NCBI GenBank assembly: GCA_003254925.1
Contig: QANZ01010589.1
Span: 147,005-211,004 of the forward strand
Direction: 5' to 3'
From: Chamaecrista fasciculata
Lineage: Eukaryota > Streptophyta > Magnoliopsida > Fabales > Fabaceae
Length of the DNA: 64,000 bases
Shown piece by piece: positions 36,425 to 47,970 of this stretch. The notes beneath the pieces were generated by a model. That model saw only the letters and a program-made list of their open reading frames with translations. It was not told where the DNA came from and did not search any database. Position 1 is the first letter of the stretch, and every line of letters starts with the position of its first letter. The position numbers were made by a program, and so were the translations under genes.

Positions 36425-37174
36425 GGCAATGTATTGTTGGTACCCTAACGTATGGCGTCATTTTCAGTTATAGCTCCAACGTTTCACATTTGAGTCAATT
36501 ATACCCTAACTCAGCATTTTTTTTGTCTAAGGTCCTTAAGTTTCCATTATGTAAAAATCCTCTATTCTCTCAAGATTTTTCTTTCATACGAGTCCCTAAC
36601 GAACTGGTCTCTGCAATTGAGAAACCCGAAAAATCTCTCCCCCTCTGTTTTTCACACTTCTGGCAACCACACACAAACTCGCTAGTGGGCCTCGAATGTA
36701 GAGAAATTGAGCAGAAATATCAATAACTCTAGCTCTCGGCGTTAACACACAATCTCCGGTGGCAATGTGGTCGAGTCGTCGAAATTGAGAAGTAAAGTAA
36801 CTTCAAAACCTCTTTGGAGAGAGGCAAAATAGAGAAGATAGGTGAGAGAGACGGTTGCAAGGGAAGGAAAAGGGATGAGAATGACGTAATTTAGGGGAGA
36901 CCAAAAAGCTGATGTCAACGAAAATGAGGACAGAGCGGATGACGACGATAAGGTGTGGTGGTGATGTTTTAGGGTAAGAGAATGATAGTTGTTAATGGCT
37001 TCTAAGGACCTATTTGTTAAAGATGACAAACATTCTTGACTATTTTGTAATTAGTTAAGGACTTAGGTATTATTGACTCAAATGTGAAACATCGGGAGCA
37101 TAGTTGACAAAAAAAAATGTTTTAAAAATGACACCATACGTTGAGGGCACCAACAATTTTTTTTTTTTTTTGCC
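36425..37174. repeat. Mutator-like MITE family 2, large copy
   Basis: The left end runs GGCAATGTATTGTTGGTACC and continues CCTAACGTATGGCGTCATTT and ACGTTTCACATTTGAGTCAA. The right end is the inverted form (TTGACTCAAATGTGAAAC .. GACACCATACGTTGAGGG .. CC). The flanks are TATTTAGTA (36416-36424) and TATTCAGTA (37175-37183), a 9-bp target duplication with one change. The 0.4-kb core is not coding. Its ends resemble those of the copies at 26362 and 52783. Confidence 0.85.
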
Positions 37175-37415
37175 TATTCAGTAAATAAACCTTTCCTGAG
37201 ATGCTTAACTTCATAAATTGTATGGTTTTTTATTGTTTTAAAAATCACGATTTTCTTAAAACCAAAATATTTTGGTCTCTCCCATAGTAAAGGATAGGCT
37301 ACATTTCATTTATTTTGACTTAAATATTTTTTATATTTATTTCTTATAAATATAAGTAATCATTTGTAAAAACTTTAAACACACTAAACTTATCATTTTA
37401 ACGTAAAATAAAGAA

Positions 37416-37840
37416 GGCTCCAGTGCACTTTTGATCCCATAACTTTAGCAAAGGTTTCAACTTGGTCCCATAATTTTTTTGTTGCAATTTTGGTCCCATA
37501 ACTTTGGCAAAGGTCTCAATTTGGTTACATAACTTTTTTTGTTGCAATTTTGGTCCCATAACTTTTAAAACCGTCTCATCGTTGGTCCCAAGCTGATTTT
37601 CATCCTTCCCATAACTTCACCCATATTTGCCACATCATCATCCAACTCAGCATGTCAGATCATCTTTAGCGACAGGTAATGGATGGAAATCAGTATTGGA
37701 ACCAACGGTGAGACGTTTTCAAAAGTTATGGGACCAAAATTGCAACAAAAAAAGTTATGGGACCAAATTGAGACCTTTGCCAAAGTTATGGGACCAAAAT
37801 TGCAGCAAAAAAAGTTATGGGACCAAAATGCACTTTGGCC
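37416..37840. repeat. Mutator-like MITE family 1, copy with extra subterminal repeats
   Basis: The ends are GGCTCCAGTGCACTTTTGA and the inverted ..AAATGCACTTTGGCC. The perfect 9-bp target duplication is AATAAAGAA (37407-37415, 37841-37849). Each arm carries two tandem units of about 55-60 bp built on TCCCATAACTTTGGCAAAGG and TTTTTGTTGCAATTTTGG, so it is longer than the copy at 29011. Confidence 0.92.
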
Positions 37841-38379
37841 AATAAAGAATAATATCATTTTATAAGGTACTAGAATTATTTTTTAACTTTAAAAAAAAAA
37901 TTGTTCTTTGTATAAACTTCAAAAAATTGTGACTATGTCTATAAGTCAATAACCTTATCCAAAACTCCTTAGTGGATCTTTAAAAAAAATTGAGAGTAAT
38001 TGTTTTTTTTTTTACATTTCTCACAAGATTGTATTTTTTTTTTAATTTATCCAATAAACATATTCACAGGCTAAATTTATACAAATAATATTTACAAGTG
38101 ATGTTTTAATTTATTAGTCTTTTATAGAGTTTATTTTTTAACTTTGGTATTTCTATCAATAAAACAGTATTAATTCTCTTTTCATCTTAATTTTATTAAA
38201 TATTTTACACTAAACCTAATATTTTGGTTACTTAATTGTTATATTTTTAAAACTAAATTTATTATGTAATATTACCTAAACCAATAAAATATAACATAAA
38301 AATTTAAATTTTAGATAAAAGAACAGATGAAAAGCTTATATTATTAGAAGGGAAAATCTATAAAAAAAAACTCCATAGT

Positions 38380-38440
38380 TTTAGCTCATGAGTTTTTAGC
38401 TATTAAATCATTGCACAGCGCTAAAAACTCATGAGCTAAA
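38380..38440. repeat. Perfect 21-bp inverted repeat with a 19-nt loop
   Basis: Arms at 38380-38400 and 38420-38440 are exact reverse complements (left arm TTTAGCTCATGAG, then TTTTTAGC). Each arm contains the self-complementary CTCATGAG. The surroundings are AT-rich and non-coding, between the two FAR1-like genes. The transcript would form a strong short hairpin. Confidence 0.85.
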
Positions 38441-38614
38441 TCTATCTTACTTTTTATAGTATAACCCTTATTAGAATTTAAATTGAGGCTTCCGGTTTAG
38501 TTTTTAATTCCGATTTTGGGGTTTTGTCTGAAGTGAGGGAAAATATTAGATTTTGCTTGTTGATGTCATGTGATTATAACTTTTACGTCCTTAGTTATAT
38601 ATGAGTTTTCTTTA

Positions 38615-38897
38615 CACCTTGAAGTTCAAGAGTGATTTTGATGGTAGGACTTATTAATGCTTTAAAATTTGCTTCTGAATTTTGTTTACAGCAATGACAA
38701 AGAAGTTTTAATACTATAATTTTTCGAGAGAATGATATATATGAACGAAAATAGCTGAAAGTGATGGTCACATTCTCTTTGTTCCCTCTTTCTCTAATGC
38801 TTAGAGCCTTAGATAATATGTTCAGTCTCTTGTTACAGAAAACCCAAAATTCAAATGAACCAATGAAATGGAGGAAAATATGAAACTTTTATATATA
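38615..38897. repeat. Duplicated segment B, first copy
   Basis: About 283 bp closely matches 40943-41225 in the same orientation, including ATGACAAAGAAGTTTTAATA, GAATGATATATATGAACGAA and CCTTAGATAATATGTTCAGT. It has no coding capacity. It is followed directly by TATATACTAG and a GC-rich phrase. Confidence 0.85.
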
Positions 38898-39009
38898 CTA
38901 GTAGAAAGCGCGTACGTTACATGTGTTGTAATATATAATAAATTTGAATAACAGAGAGAAGAGTTGATTACTAAAAAAATTATTTAATAAATATTGATTT
39001 GATATTGCG

Positions 39010-39176
39010 TGACTATGATGAAAACACAGCTTTGTGCTTCGCAGCTGTAGAATGTAACTTAGAGATCGTAGAGTTATTGGTGAACAAAAATTCATCTTTG
39101 CCAACCATCAGATGCGATAATGGTCTAACTCCATTACACTAGGCGGCAGAGCCTATACAATCTCATAAAATGGTTA
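39010..39176 (+). pseudogene. Ankyrin-repeat gene fragment
   Basis: The frame from GACTATGATGAA reads DYDENTALCFAAVECN, then LEIVELLVNKNSSLP and DNGLTPLH, the consensus of one plant ankyrin repeat plus the start of the next. An in-frame TAG follows LTPLH directly and the match ends after AAEPI. No partner exons are visible in the flanking AT-rich DNA. It resembles the ankyrin/PGG membrane-protein family of plants, but the piece is too short to be sure. Probably an exon relic, perhaps carried here by a transposon. Confidence 0.7.
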
Positions 39177-40540
39177 TGAGGAGTGGATTAAATTGTTTTT
39201 TAGTTGTATAAAGACTCAAATTTATGGTAATTAATATCTATTATCTATTATGTTATATTATTTTAATGTATCATATTATATTCATGCATCACAATAAATT
39301 GAGAGTTAATTTTGCTTTGTAGATAGATATACACACTTTGTTGAAAAAATTTGGACTCGAATTTTACGTCTAGCAGACTCAAATTGAGAGCTAATTTATT
39401 ATTTTACTTTAAAAATTAATAAATTGTTGGTCACTACAAGAATTATTTAATAAATAGCATGAATAAAGAATGATTTGATTAGAGAACCGATGTTTTAGTA
39501 AATTTGTATCTTTAAAAAAAAAACTGTCTATAAAGTATAATTTTTTCAAAAGCCCAAATAAGTAAAATAAAACTACACATTCTTTATCTTTTATCTTCAA
39601 ATTTGATAATGATTCATGCTCTTAAATAGTTTTCTTCTTTTATTTATTACCATTAAATATATTATAATTTTCAAATTCATAAAACCACTTGGATAAATCT
39701 CATGCTCAAAATATTAAATTATTTCATAAAAATATATAACCTTATTGTAAATTCTTCCACTTAAAGAAACAAGATTATGCTACTTTTGGGTTGGGCATCA
39801 TCACAATGTTGATGACAAATTTTCCTTAAGCTAATTCATGATTCTTCATTCAATTTTGTATAAAATTCTCAAACTACACTTAAGAGGAAAAGACAAGCAA
39901 CATTGGGAGTTAAAGAAAATGGTGTAGAAAAAGACTTTGTTATAACTTTATAGGATAATTTGAATGTTTGAGTTTTTGTTGTACTATGAATAATATGCAT
40001 ACCTAATTTCTTAAATTATTTTTATGCTAATCTTTGGCAAATTAAAATAAAAGTTGGTAAATAATATAATTTTCAATGTTAAATCATACGTGTTTCACAT
40101 TCATGAAACCTCAAATTAATTGCGGTTTTGTTAGGTGTGAACTAATTTGAGTTTCTAGAAATAAAAGATTATCTCACACACTATTTAAAATATTTAGAGT
40201 AGACTGTGCAAAACTCTTCAAATTTTAATTATTGAGTAAAAAATTTCATAAAGTATAAAAAAATAACTACTTTTTTAAATTTTTCATATTATGTAAAAAA
40301 TCTCAATTTATCAATAATTTTAATAAAAAATATTTTAATAGTATTATTAATAATATAACAATTATTTATTGTAAGTTTTGATGTATAATAATTAAAACTT
40401 ACAATAAATAATTGTAATTTTAATAACAATTATTTATTTTTTCAACAATTAAAAAATACTAATGTATAATTTTATATGATATAAATTTTAAAAAATATTT
40501 TATTTTAAAAATGAAGATACTCCAGTGAGAACAACCCATC
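39177..40540. other. Very AT-rich spacer
   Basis: No gene. Long A/T tracts, and a perfect hairpin at 40358-40415 that is listed separately. Confidence 0.5.
40358..40415. repeat. Perfect 22-bp inverted repeat with a 14-nt loop
   Basis: Arms 40358-40379 (ACAATTATTTATTGTAAG, then TTTT) and 40394-40415 are exact reverse complements. A third, related ACAATTATTTATT follows about 15 bases further on, near 40429. It lies about 150 bp upstream of the leader region of the second FAR1-like gene. Confidence 0.85.
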
Positions 40541-40804
40541 CAAACATATCCCTAATTCCTCATGCCCCAAGTCCCAACCCTAACCTCCGTGACCAACGAC
40601 GCCAGAGAAGTCGGAAAACGCCGTTTGTCGCCGTTGTTTGTGCTCGTCAACGGTGGGGTGGCTAATCTCTTCGTCTCTGCTTCTTTCAGGTTTTGCTTCG
40701 CTTCCTTCTTTTCAAGTTTTCGTCTTCGTGTATTTCTGAATTCCTCTGCATTTTGTGATGTTCCTTTGTCTTCGCACATCCTAACTGCAATCTCATATAT
40801 AAAG

Positions 40805-41360
40805 TGTCCATTGTGTGACAGATATATCTAAAGTGTTTAACGATTGGGACAAACTTTGTTAGACTCTCTATTTTTTTCATTTTACTTAACGGATATTAGG
40901 AAATATCTTTGCAATGATAACAATAGCATATAAATTACATTGCACCTTGAAGTTCAAGAGTGGTTTTGATGGTAGAGACTGATTAATACTTCAAATTTTG
41001 CATCTGAATTTGGTTCCCAGCAATGACAAAGAAGTTTTAATACCATCATTTTTCGGGAGAATGATATATATGAACGAAAATAGCTGAAAGTGATGTTCAC
41101 ATTCTCTTTGTTCCCTCTTTCTCTAAAGCTTAGAGCCTTAGATAATATGTTCAGTCTCTTGTTAAAGAAAACCAAAATTCAAATGTAAAACAATGAAATG
41201 GAAGAAAATATCAAGCTTTTATGTGTATGTCCATTGTGTGACAGATATATCTGAAGTGTTTAACGATTGGGACAAACATAGTTAGACTCTTTATTTTTTT
41301 CATTTTACTTGGGAAATATCTTGGCAATGATAACAATAGCATATAAATTACATTGCACTT
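40805..41360. repeat. A-B-A' duplicated block in the leader region of the second FAR1-like gene
   Basis: Segment A (40805-40942, from GTCCATTGTGTGACAGATAT to ATAGCATATAAATTACATTG) recurs as A' (41229-41360) with few changes. Between them lies segment B (40943-41225), whose other copy is at 38615. The block probably lies in a 5'-UTR intron, since a donor (TTTCAG|GTTTTG, about 40690) precedes it and an acceptor-like TTAGTAG follows near 41485. Confidence 0.85.
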
Positions 41361-41566
41361 TGTTTGCATAATCATGATAGTAATACTGTTTCATCTAACA
41401 CTGGTTTTCTTGATATCAACAAAATCACTTTAGATCTACAAATATAAAGGTTATCAAGCATTAACTTCTTTTTATCAATTAGTAGGCTATTTCTAGACGG
41501 GTGACTTGCATTAGGGAGTGGCTTATTGAGGTTTGCTGGAGCTGGATAGGTTTCTTTTTAATCAAC

Positions 41567-42379
41567 ATGGCAACTCCTTCGGATGATGGAAATAGGGAAA
41601 TGGAAACTTCTGGAGAGGCAGGTGGGAGTATCTGTGAAGCTCACATAAACCAAGAACCATATGAAGGTATGTCATTTGAATCAGAAAAGGCTGCAAGAGA
41701 TTTCTATGATGGCTATGCTTCACAAGCAGGATTCATGACTCGTGTTCTATCTTCAAGAAAGTCTGAGCGGGATGGCTCAATTATCTCTCGTGGACTTGGA
41801 TGTAGTAAAGGCGTATCCAGTAGTCGGACAAAACTTACCTCTGACAAGCAGGATCGACAAAATGTTTGCCCAGCAATGATTCTGTTGAAGAGAGAAAAGG
41901 ATGGAGAATGGGTCATTCAGAAATTTGTTAGAGACCATAATCATCCCTTGGTGGTTGATTTGCAAAAGACACGTCGAACACTTGTAAGATTGTTTAAATA
42001 CTTGTCTAGCATTTGAAATTTTACTATGATTTAGTTTTCTCTGCTTTCTTGGTCATGCTTATGAATGCTACAACAGAGTTGTCATGTGGTCTGCCTGAAA
42101 AAATTGTTTTTGATTGTACTGGTTCCCTTATATATATGAAAGCATTCATTTTCTGTGTACTTAATTTTGTAGGATGAGAAGGATAAGAAAATTCAAGAAT
42201 TGACCGCTGAATTGCGAGTTAAGAAGCGATTGAGTGCAGCATACCAGGAGCAGCTACACACATTCTTGAAGGATATTGAAGGCCATGGTGAACATCTCTC
42301 TAGAAGGATCCATTCAGTTTATGAAAATCTTAGGAGTCTTGATGCTGAGATGGAAAGACGATCAAAAGTAAAGAAATAA
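41567..42379 (+). CDS. Short FAR1-domain protein (FHY3/FAR1-related factor type), paralogue B
   Basis: Two exons (41567-41983, 42173-42379) give 207 residues. The acidic leader MATPSDDGNREMETSGEAGG is followed by one FAR1 domain (FYDGYASQAGFMTRVLSSRK, GCSKG, CPAMILLKREKDGEW, KFVRDHNHPLVV) and a charged C-terminal helix (DEKDKKIQELTAELRVKKRL). Note LSSRK where paralogue A has MSCRR: the first zinc-ligand cysteine position reads Ser here, as it does in several FAR1-related proteins, so metal binding may differ. The intron falls at the same place as the last intron of paralogue A. An upstream in-frame ATG exists at 41501, but the MATPSDD start fits the paralogue better. Probably a nuclear DNA-binding or competitor protein; its targets are unknown. 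Confidence 0.9.
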
Positions 42380-43403
42380 AGGGTACGTTATGATCATGTA
42401 ACTCCTCCCTATTTCCTAATTTATGTTTTATTACTGTATTATTGTTTTGCAAAATAGAATGCTATTGATAACTGTCTCTCTTGCTTATGGCCCGCTTGCT
42501 ATGTTGGATTCTCCCATATTATTGTTTGCTGGACAGAACATAAAGCATAATTGTATCTCCTTTATGGAAAGAATGCACATCGAAACAGTTTTACCTCTTT
42601 GCTCCATCTCTTTCAACCTTGACTATATTTTATATGGGAATTGTAGTTTCTCAAGTTTTTGAAAACCTACTTATGAACTATCTGGACTTAACGATATGAA
42701 AATGAGATTTCTGTGTTGCAAGTATCCTAAATAATATAAGGATGTTGAATTTCTTGCACGTAGCCTTCCCAAGTAACTTAAGAAACTAGAATTAATGCAT
42801 ACCGAATTTTAGTTACTTTATTAGGAACTAATAGGAAGGAATGTTTCTATACTATACCCTTGAACTTATTTTGCATAACATAGACTTCATAATACCCCCC
42901 ACACATGTTTTCTGAATATAGTTTTGTTCTTTGATCATATAGATATGCTGGAGAAAGCGCTATGCAGAAGAGTGGGTAGCAATCTGCTGTATGCTTGAGA
43001 TCTTTGGCCTCCATAGAATAGTACTGAGTTTTACTAGGATGGTGATTTGCTGAATCTGTAAATTATGTCTAAGGTATATGGAGTTGGTTGTACTGCTGTA
43101 GTAAGCATTTCCTTTGTTTTTTGGTTGTCCGGTTGGTTTCCGAGGCTTTGTCCCAACTAATTCGGACACGGTCCATATCGCACACCTAGTATGCATTTCC
43201 TTTTGCTCCATTACATTAGTTTGATATTAGCATTCCAATGTTGCATGAGTTCATGATGAGACCAACCTTGCTAACTCAGAAAGATTGATCTTCAGATTTG
43301 TAATGGAAAAAGAAACAAGGTAATGATTAAAGAAATCAAAAGATTATTGTTGGCAAAAATGAACTTTTCATCCTCCATTCCTTCTATCCCGCAGCTATTT
43401 TGG
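42380..43403. other. 3' flank of the second FAR1-like gene
   Basis: Probable 3' UTR and spacer; no coding signal that I trust. Confidence 0.45.
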
Positions 43404-43418
43404 GCTTAGTTTTGGCCC

Positions 43419-43441
43419 CTTTTTTTTTTTTTATGCCTGAT
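43419..43441 (-). mobile_element. Micro-insertion, 23 nt, flanked by a perfect 15-bp direct repeat
   Basis: Read on the minus strand the insert is ATCAGGCAT followed by about 13 A. Both flanks are GCTTAGTTTTGGCCC (43404-43418 and 43442-43456). The length of the repeat and the A tail are those of L1-type target-primed insertion, with almost no element left. Confidence 0.7.
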
Positions 43442-43456
43442 GCTTAGTTTTGGCCC

Positions 43457-44309
43457 TTGACCTGTGTTTTTGACAGAACAGAGGAAGATTGAAGCAAATA
43501 CTTTTTTTGTTCTTTTATTCGGGAGTGGATCTTTCTCTCCATTTCAGTAAATCATAGCTGTTAAATACATCTCACGATCTGAGATGATGCCTCCTCACTC
43601 ATACTCCCTTTATTTTCTTTCTCTTAACTGAAGCTTGAAATGCACCGTGTGTACAGACCCACACAGCATGTTTGCCATATCTCTCATCCTCCTTTGTTTG
43701 GCTTGAATTCATTTTTCCTAATGTAATTCGATAAAGTATTCACTCTCATCATTGATTGGAAAAAACTAGAAGAAAAGTTTTTTTCAAAGAACTTGATACA
43801 CTAAATGAGTTTATCAAGTTTCTGTATTTTCAAGTAAACTCGTGTTTTGTAAGCTTACCACTTACTTAAGGGTTAAAATGAGGGCCACCAAAAATAATTT
43901 AAGCTTGATCTATATAAAGCTTATTGCATTTTCAAAATTATACTAAAATATTTTATAAAATCAACTGGACAAAAAATATTATAAAAAGGTAGGGGTGTTC
44001 AAAACCGAACCAAACTAATTTGACCAAGCTAAACCGAACCAAACCAAACCGACCAATGAGCGATTTGGTTTGATTAAAAATGTATCAAAATCGAATGGTT
44101 TGATTCGGTTATAAATTAACTGCTAGTATTTATATAGTATTTCTTTACTTTTATTGTGTTATATGCAGTACATTTAATAAAAAAAATATTTAACTTTTAG
44201 TAATACATTTAATTATGTTATCTTATTGAATCATAAAAATTTGTCTCCTCAATTAGTAAAACTAACTACTATTTTTAGTTTATATAATTTTATCTTCTCA
44301 AATCTCTAA
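43457..44309. other. Intergenic AT-rich region
   Basis: No gene. At 43990-44110 there is a dispersed plant repeat-like phrase rich in AACCGAACC / GGTTTGATTCGG; its ends are not defined. Confidence 0.4.
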
Positions 44310-44702
44310 GGCTAAAGTGCACTTTTGGTCTCATAACTTTAGCAAAGGTTTCAATTTGGTTCCATAACTTTTTTTGTTGCAATTTTGGTCCCATAACTTT
44401 TGAAAACGTCTCATCGTTGGTCTCAATACTGATTTCCATCCATTATCTGCCGCTAATGATCTGACATACTGAGTTGCATGATAACGTGACAAATATGGGT
44501 GAAGTTATGGGATAGATGAAAATCAGCTTAAGACCAATGGTGAGACATCTTTAGAAATTATAAGACCAAAATTTCAACAAAAAAAGTTATGGGACCAAAT
44601 TGAGACCTTTGCCAAAGTTATAGGACCAATATTGCAACAAAAAGTTATGAGACCAAATTGAAACATTTACCAAAGTTATAGGACCAAAAATGCACTTTAA
44701 CC
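44310..44702. repeat. Mutator-like MITE family 1, intergenic copy
   Basis: The ends are GGCTAAAGTGCACTTTTGG and the inverted ..AAATGCACTTTAACC. The perfect 9-bp target duplication is AATCTCTAA (44301-44309, 44703-44711). The right arm carries two of the roughly 55-bp subterminal units and the left arm one. Confidence 0.92.
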
Positions 44703-45259
44703 AATCTCTAATTTTGTTTGTCATTTTTTATCTATTTTATAAATTCACTTAATTTTTACTTCAAACCGTTATTAACGATTCACTTAAAAATTTTCTTCAT
44801 AAACTCTCGGTCAAAAAGTGTCATCTGATAAGACAAAAATATAAACAATCTTTCCTCAATTTTCAATAATTAATCACGTAAATCCTATTATTCACGAAGC
44901 TTTTCTTTTCTGTAATTTTCTTGAAGAAGCTAAAAGCATGACATCTCTGACTTCAAATGCAAGTATTATAACAAGTTAGTCCGCTATAAATTCGTAATAT
45001 CAAAAATTTTTAAAACATGAAATTTGATAACTTGATATTTATCGTTGTATTAATCAAAGTAAACAAACGTAGAAAGGTAAGCAAACAACCAGCAATTAAA
45101 TTCCTCTACCACAGTATCAACTTCCAAAAATTTAGGCAGGCAATGCATTAAAACTACTTAAAATTGAGTGCTACGAAACTCCACATATTCCTAGCCAAGA
45201 GGCTAATATTACAAAAAAGAAACTAAGATTCAGAACCAAAAATTATGACTTCAGCAAAA
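44703..45259. other. AT-rich spacer and 3' flank of the S20 gene
   Basis: The part nearest 45260 should be the 3' UTR of the minus-strand ribosomal protein gene. Nothing else is recognised. Confidence 0.45.
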
Positions 45260-46713
<1,454 letters not shown>

Positions 46714-46743
46714 TTTGTCACCCCTTTCTCTTTATATAGTCTC

Positions 46744-46954
46744 CTGTATACAAAAATCGAATAAGCTACTCCAATACACAAACAAAATCAACCATCCAGA
46801 ATTGAATCAAAGAAGAACTTGCAATGTTAATCGCGTCAAGAACAAGCCCCAAGCAAAACGAGGTAGTAATCGTTCAAAGCAAAATGCTCATCTAACAGTA
46901 ACGAAAGCATGAACCGTAAGATATGATTCAGAATAACAGAGAGAAGAGAAAAAC
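46744..46954 (-). other. 5'-UTR intron of the S20 gene
   Basis: On the minus strand the donor is CTCAAG|GTTTTTC and the acceptor TATACAG|GAGACT, placed 30 bases before the start codon. Leader introns are common in plant ribosomal protein genes and often raise expression. Confidence 0.65.
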
Positions 46955-47048
46955 CTTGAGTATCGCAAGGTGGTGCTACTGAAGGCGCTTCTTCAACCTC
47001 AGACTCGGAGACGATGAGAAAACAGAAAGGAGCTAGGTTTTTGTTAGC

Positions 47049-47080
47049 TATATATATATTGGGGAAATTTTAGGGTTTTC
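47049..47080 (-). promoter_or_regulatory. Core promoter of S20: telo-box and TATA box
   Basis: On the minus strand GAAAACCCTAAAA (telo-box AAACCCTA) lies a few bases upstream of a TATATATATA run, followed by the leader start near 47030. Telo-boxes beside the TATA box are a known feature of plant ribosomal protein and other translation genes. Confidence 0.75.
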
Positions 47081-47247
47081 ATTGGATTATCTGAGTGATA
47101 AATGGGCTAATCGGGTTATACAAATAGTGAATGTGCCAATAGATTTGGCCCATATATTATTACGCTTGGTCTTTGTTATCTTTTGGCCCAATGGTCTTTG
47201 TTATTTGGGAATTTAATTTTTGTGAGACCAAAAAAGGGTGAATATAA

Positions 47248-47660
47248 TTTTTTTTTTTTTTTTTTTTACTAAAGAGCAAGGCCTAGTTAACAAACGACAA
47301 AATTACCAACAATAATAGTAGAACTAGAAAGATAATCAGAAAGATCTATATTATGAGGTTGCTCCCGAAGATGGATTTGATGAAGACTGCAAAGCCGTCC
47401 AATGTCTTCGACCAAGATTCCCAAGGAGGAGGTTTTAAGTCCAGTGAGCCTCTTTTGCATTGCTAAATTGATTCCCTTGGGTATGATGTACGAGGCACCC
47501 GATAAGAAGTTCCGAATCCCTATAAGCACACATTCAGAAATAGAGCCTCCATTGTCTCCTCTGTGATGGAAAATTAGTTGCGCTTTGTTGTTAGAGTAGA
47601 AAAAAATTCCCATCTTATTGACACTAGGGTTTCGTTCCTTCTTCCAACAGACAAGCAAAC
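47248..47660 (-). mobile_element. LINE-type 3' fragment with decayed RNase H-like domain
   Basis: The T run 47248-47267 is the poly(A) tail of a minus-strand insertion. Inside, the frame reads LGILVEDIGRLCSLHQIHLR, which fits the last third of the RVT_3 RNase H-like domain found in plant L1 elements. The preceding NLAMQKRLTGLKT fits the helix before it. The upstream half is not recognisable. It is a short 5'-truncated relic and the family assignment is an inference. Confidence 0.5.
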
Positions 47661-47697
47661 TTTCAGTGTTTAGGAAAAAATATAAATAGTTCCCTTT

Positions 47698-47714
47698 TTT
47701 TTTTTGGCCTGGAA
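47698..47714 (-). mobile_element. Micro-insertion, 17 nt, flanked by a perfect 14-bp direct repeat
   Basis: On the minus strand the insert is TTCCAGGCC followed by 8 A. Both flanks are AAATAGTTCCCTTT (47684-47697, 47715-47728). Same type as the insertions at 25319, 43419 and 53642-53762. Confidence 0.7.
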
Positions 47715-47799
47715 AAATAGTTCCCTTTAATTATAACCTAGTTGCAAATAGTAAATACACCACTCAACCATTAAGGAAAAAATTTAGTTCAAGTTATTT

Positions 47800-47965
47800 A
47801 TATTTTTTGGTTCATAAAAATTAGGTGAGGGGATGGCGTTCTAGTCCAAGGTCAGGGCAGGCCTCCGGGCTCAAAGATCACTTACAGAGGTGCTTATAGA
47901 TAACCCACCAAATGGGACATCACCAGGAATCGAACTCAAGCCATGTACTTGTCATGGGCGGAAGG
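47800..47965 (-). mobile_element. Candidate tRNA-derived SINE
   Basis: Read on the minus strand, a Pol III B-box-like GAGTTCGATTCC (47927-47938) lies near the 5' side of a unit of about 150 bp that is GC-richer than its surroundings (GTGGGTTATCTATAAGCACC, GATCTTTGAGCCCGGAGG). It ends in an A-rich tail near 47800. An A box is not certain and no target duplication was found, so this is a candidate only. Confidence 0.45.
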
Positions 47966-47970
47966 TGAAA

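Noticed and set aside
36259-36726. 155-residue plus ORF
   Set aside because: It runs into the MITE at 36425 and has no recognisable domain.
37155-37174. T run followed by GCC, first taken for another micro-insertion
   Set aside because: It is the right end of the MITE 36425-37174, and the flanks match that element's 9-bp duplication instead.
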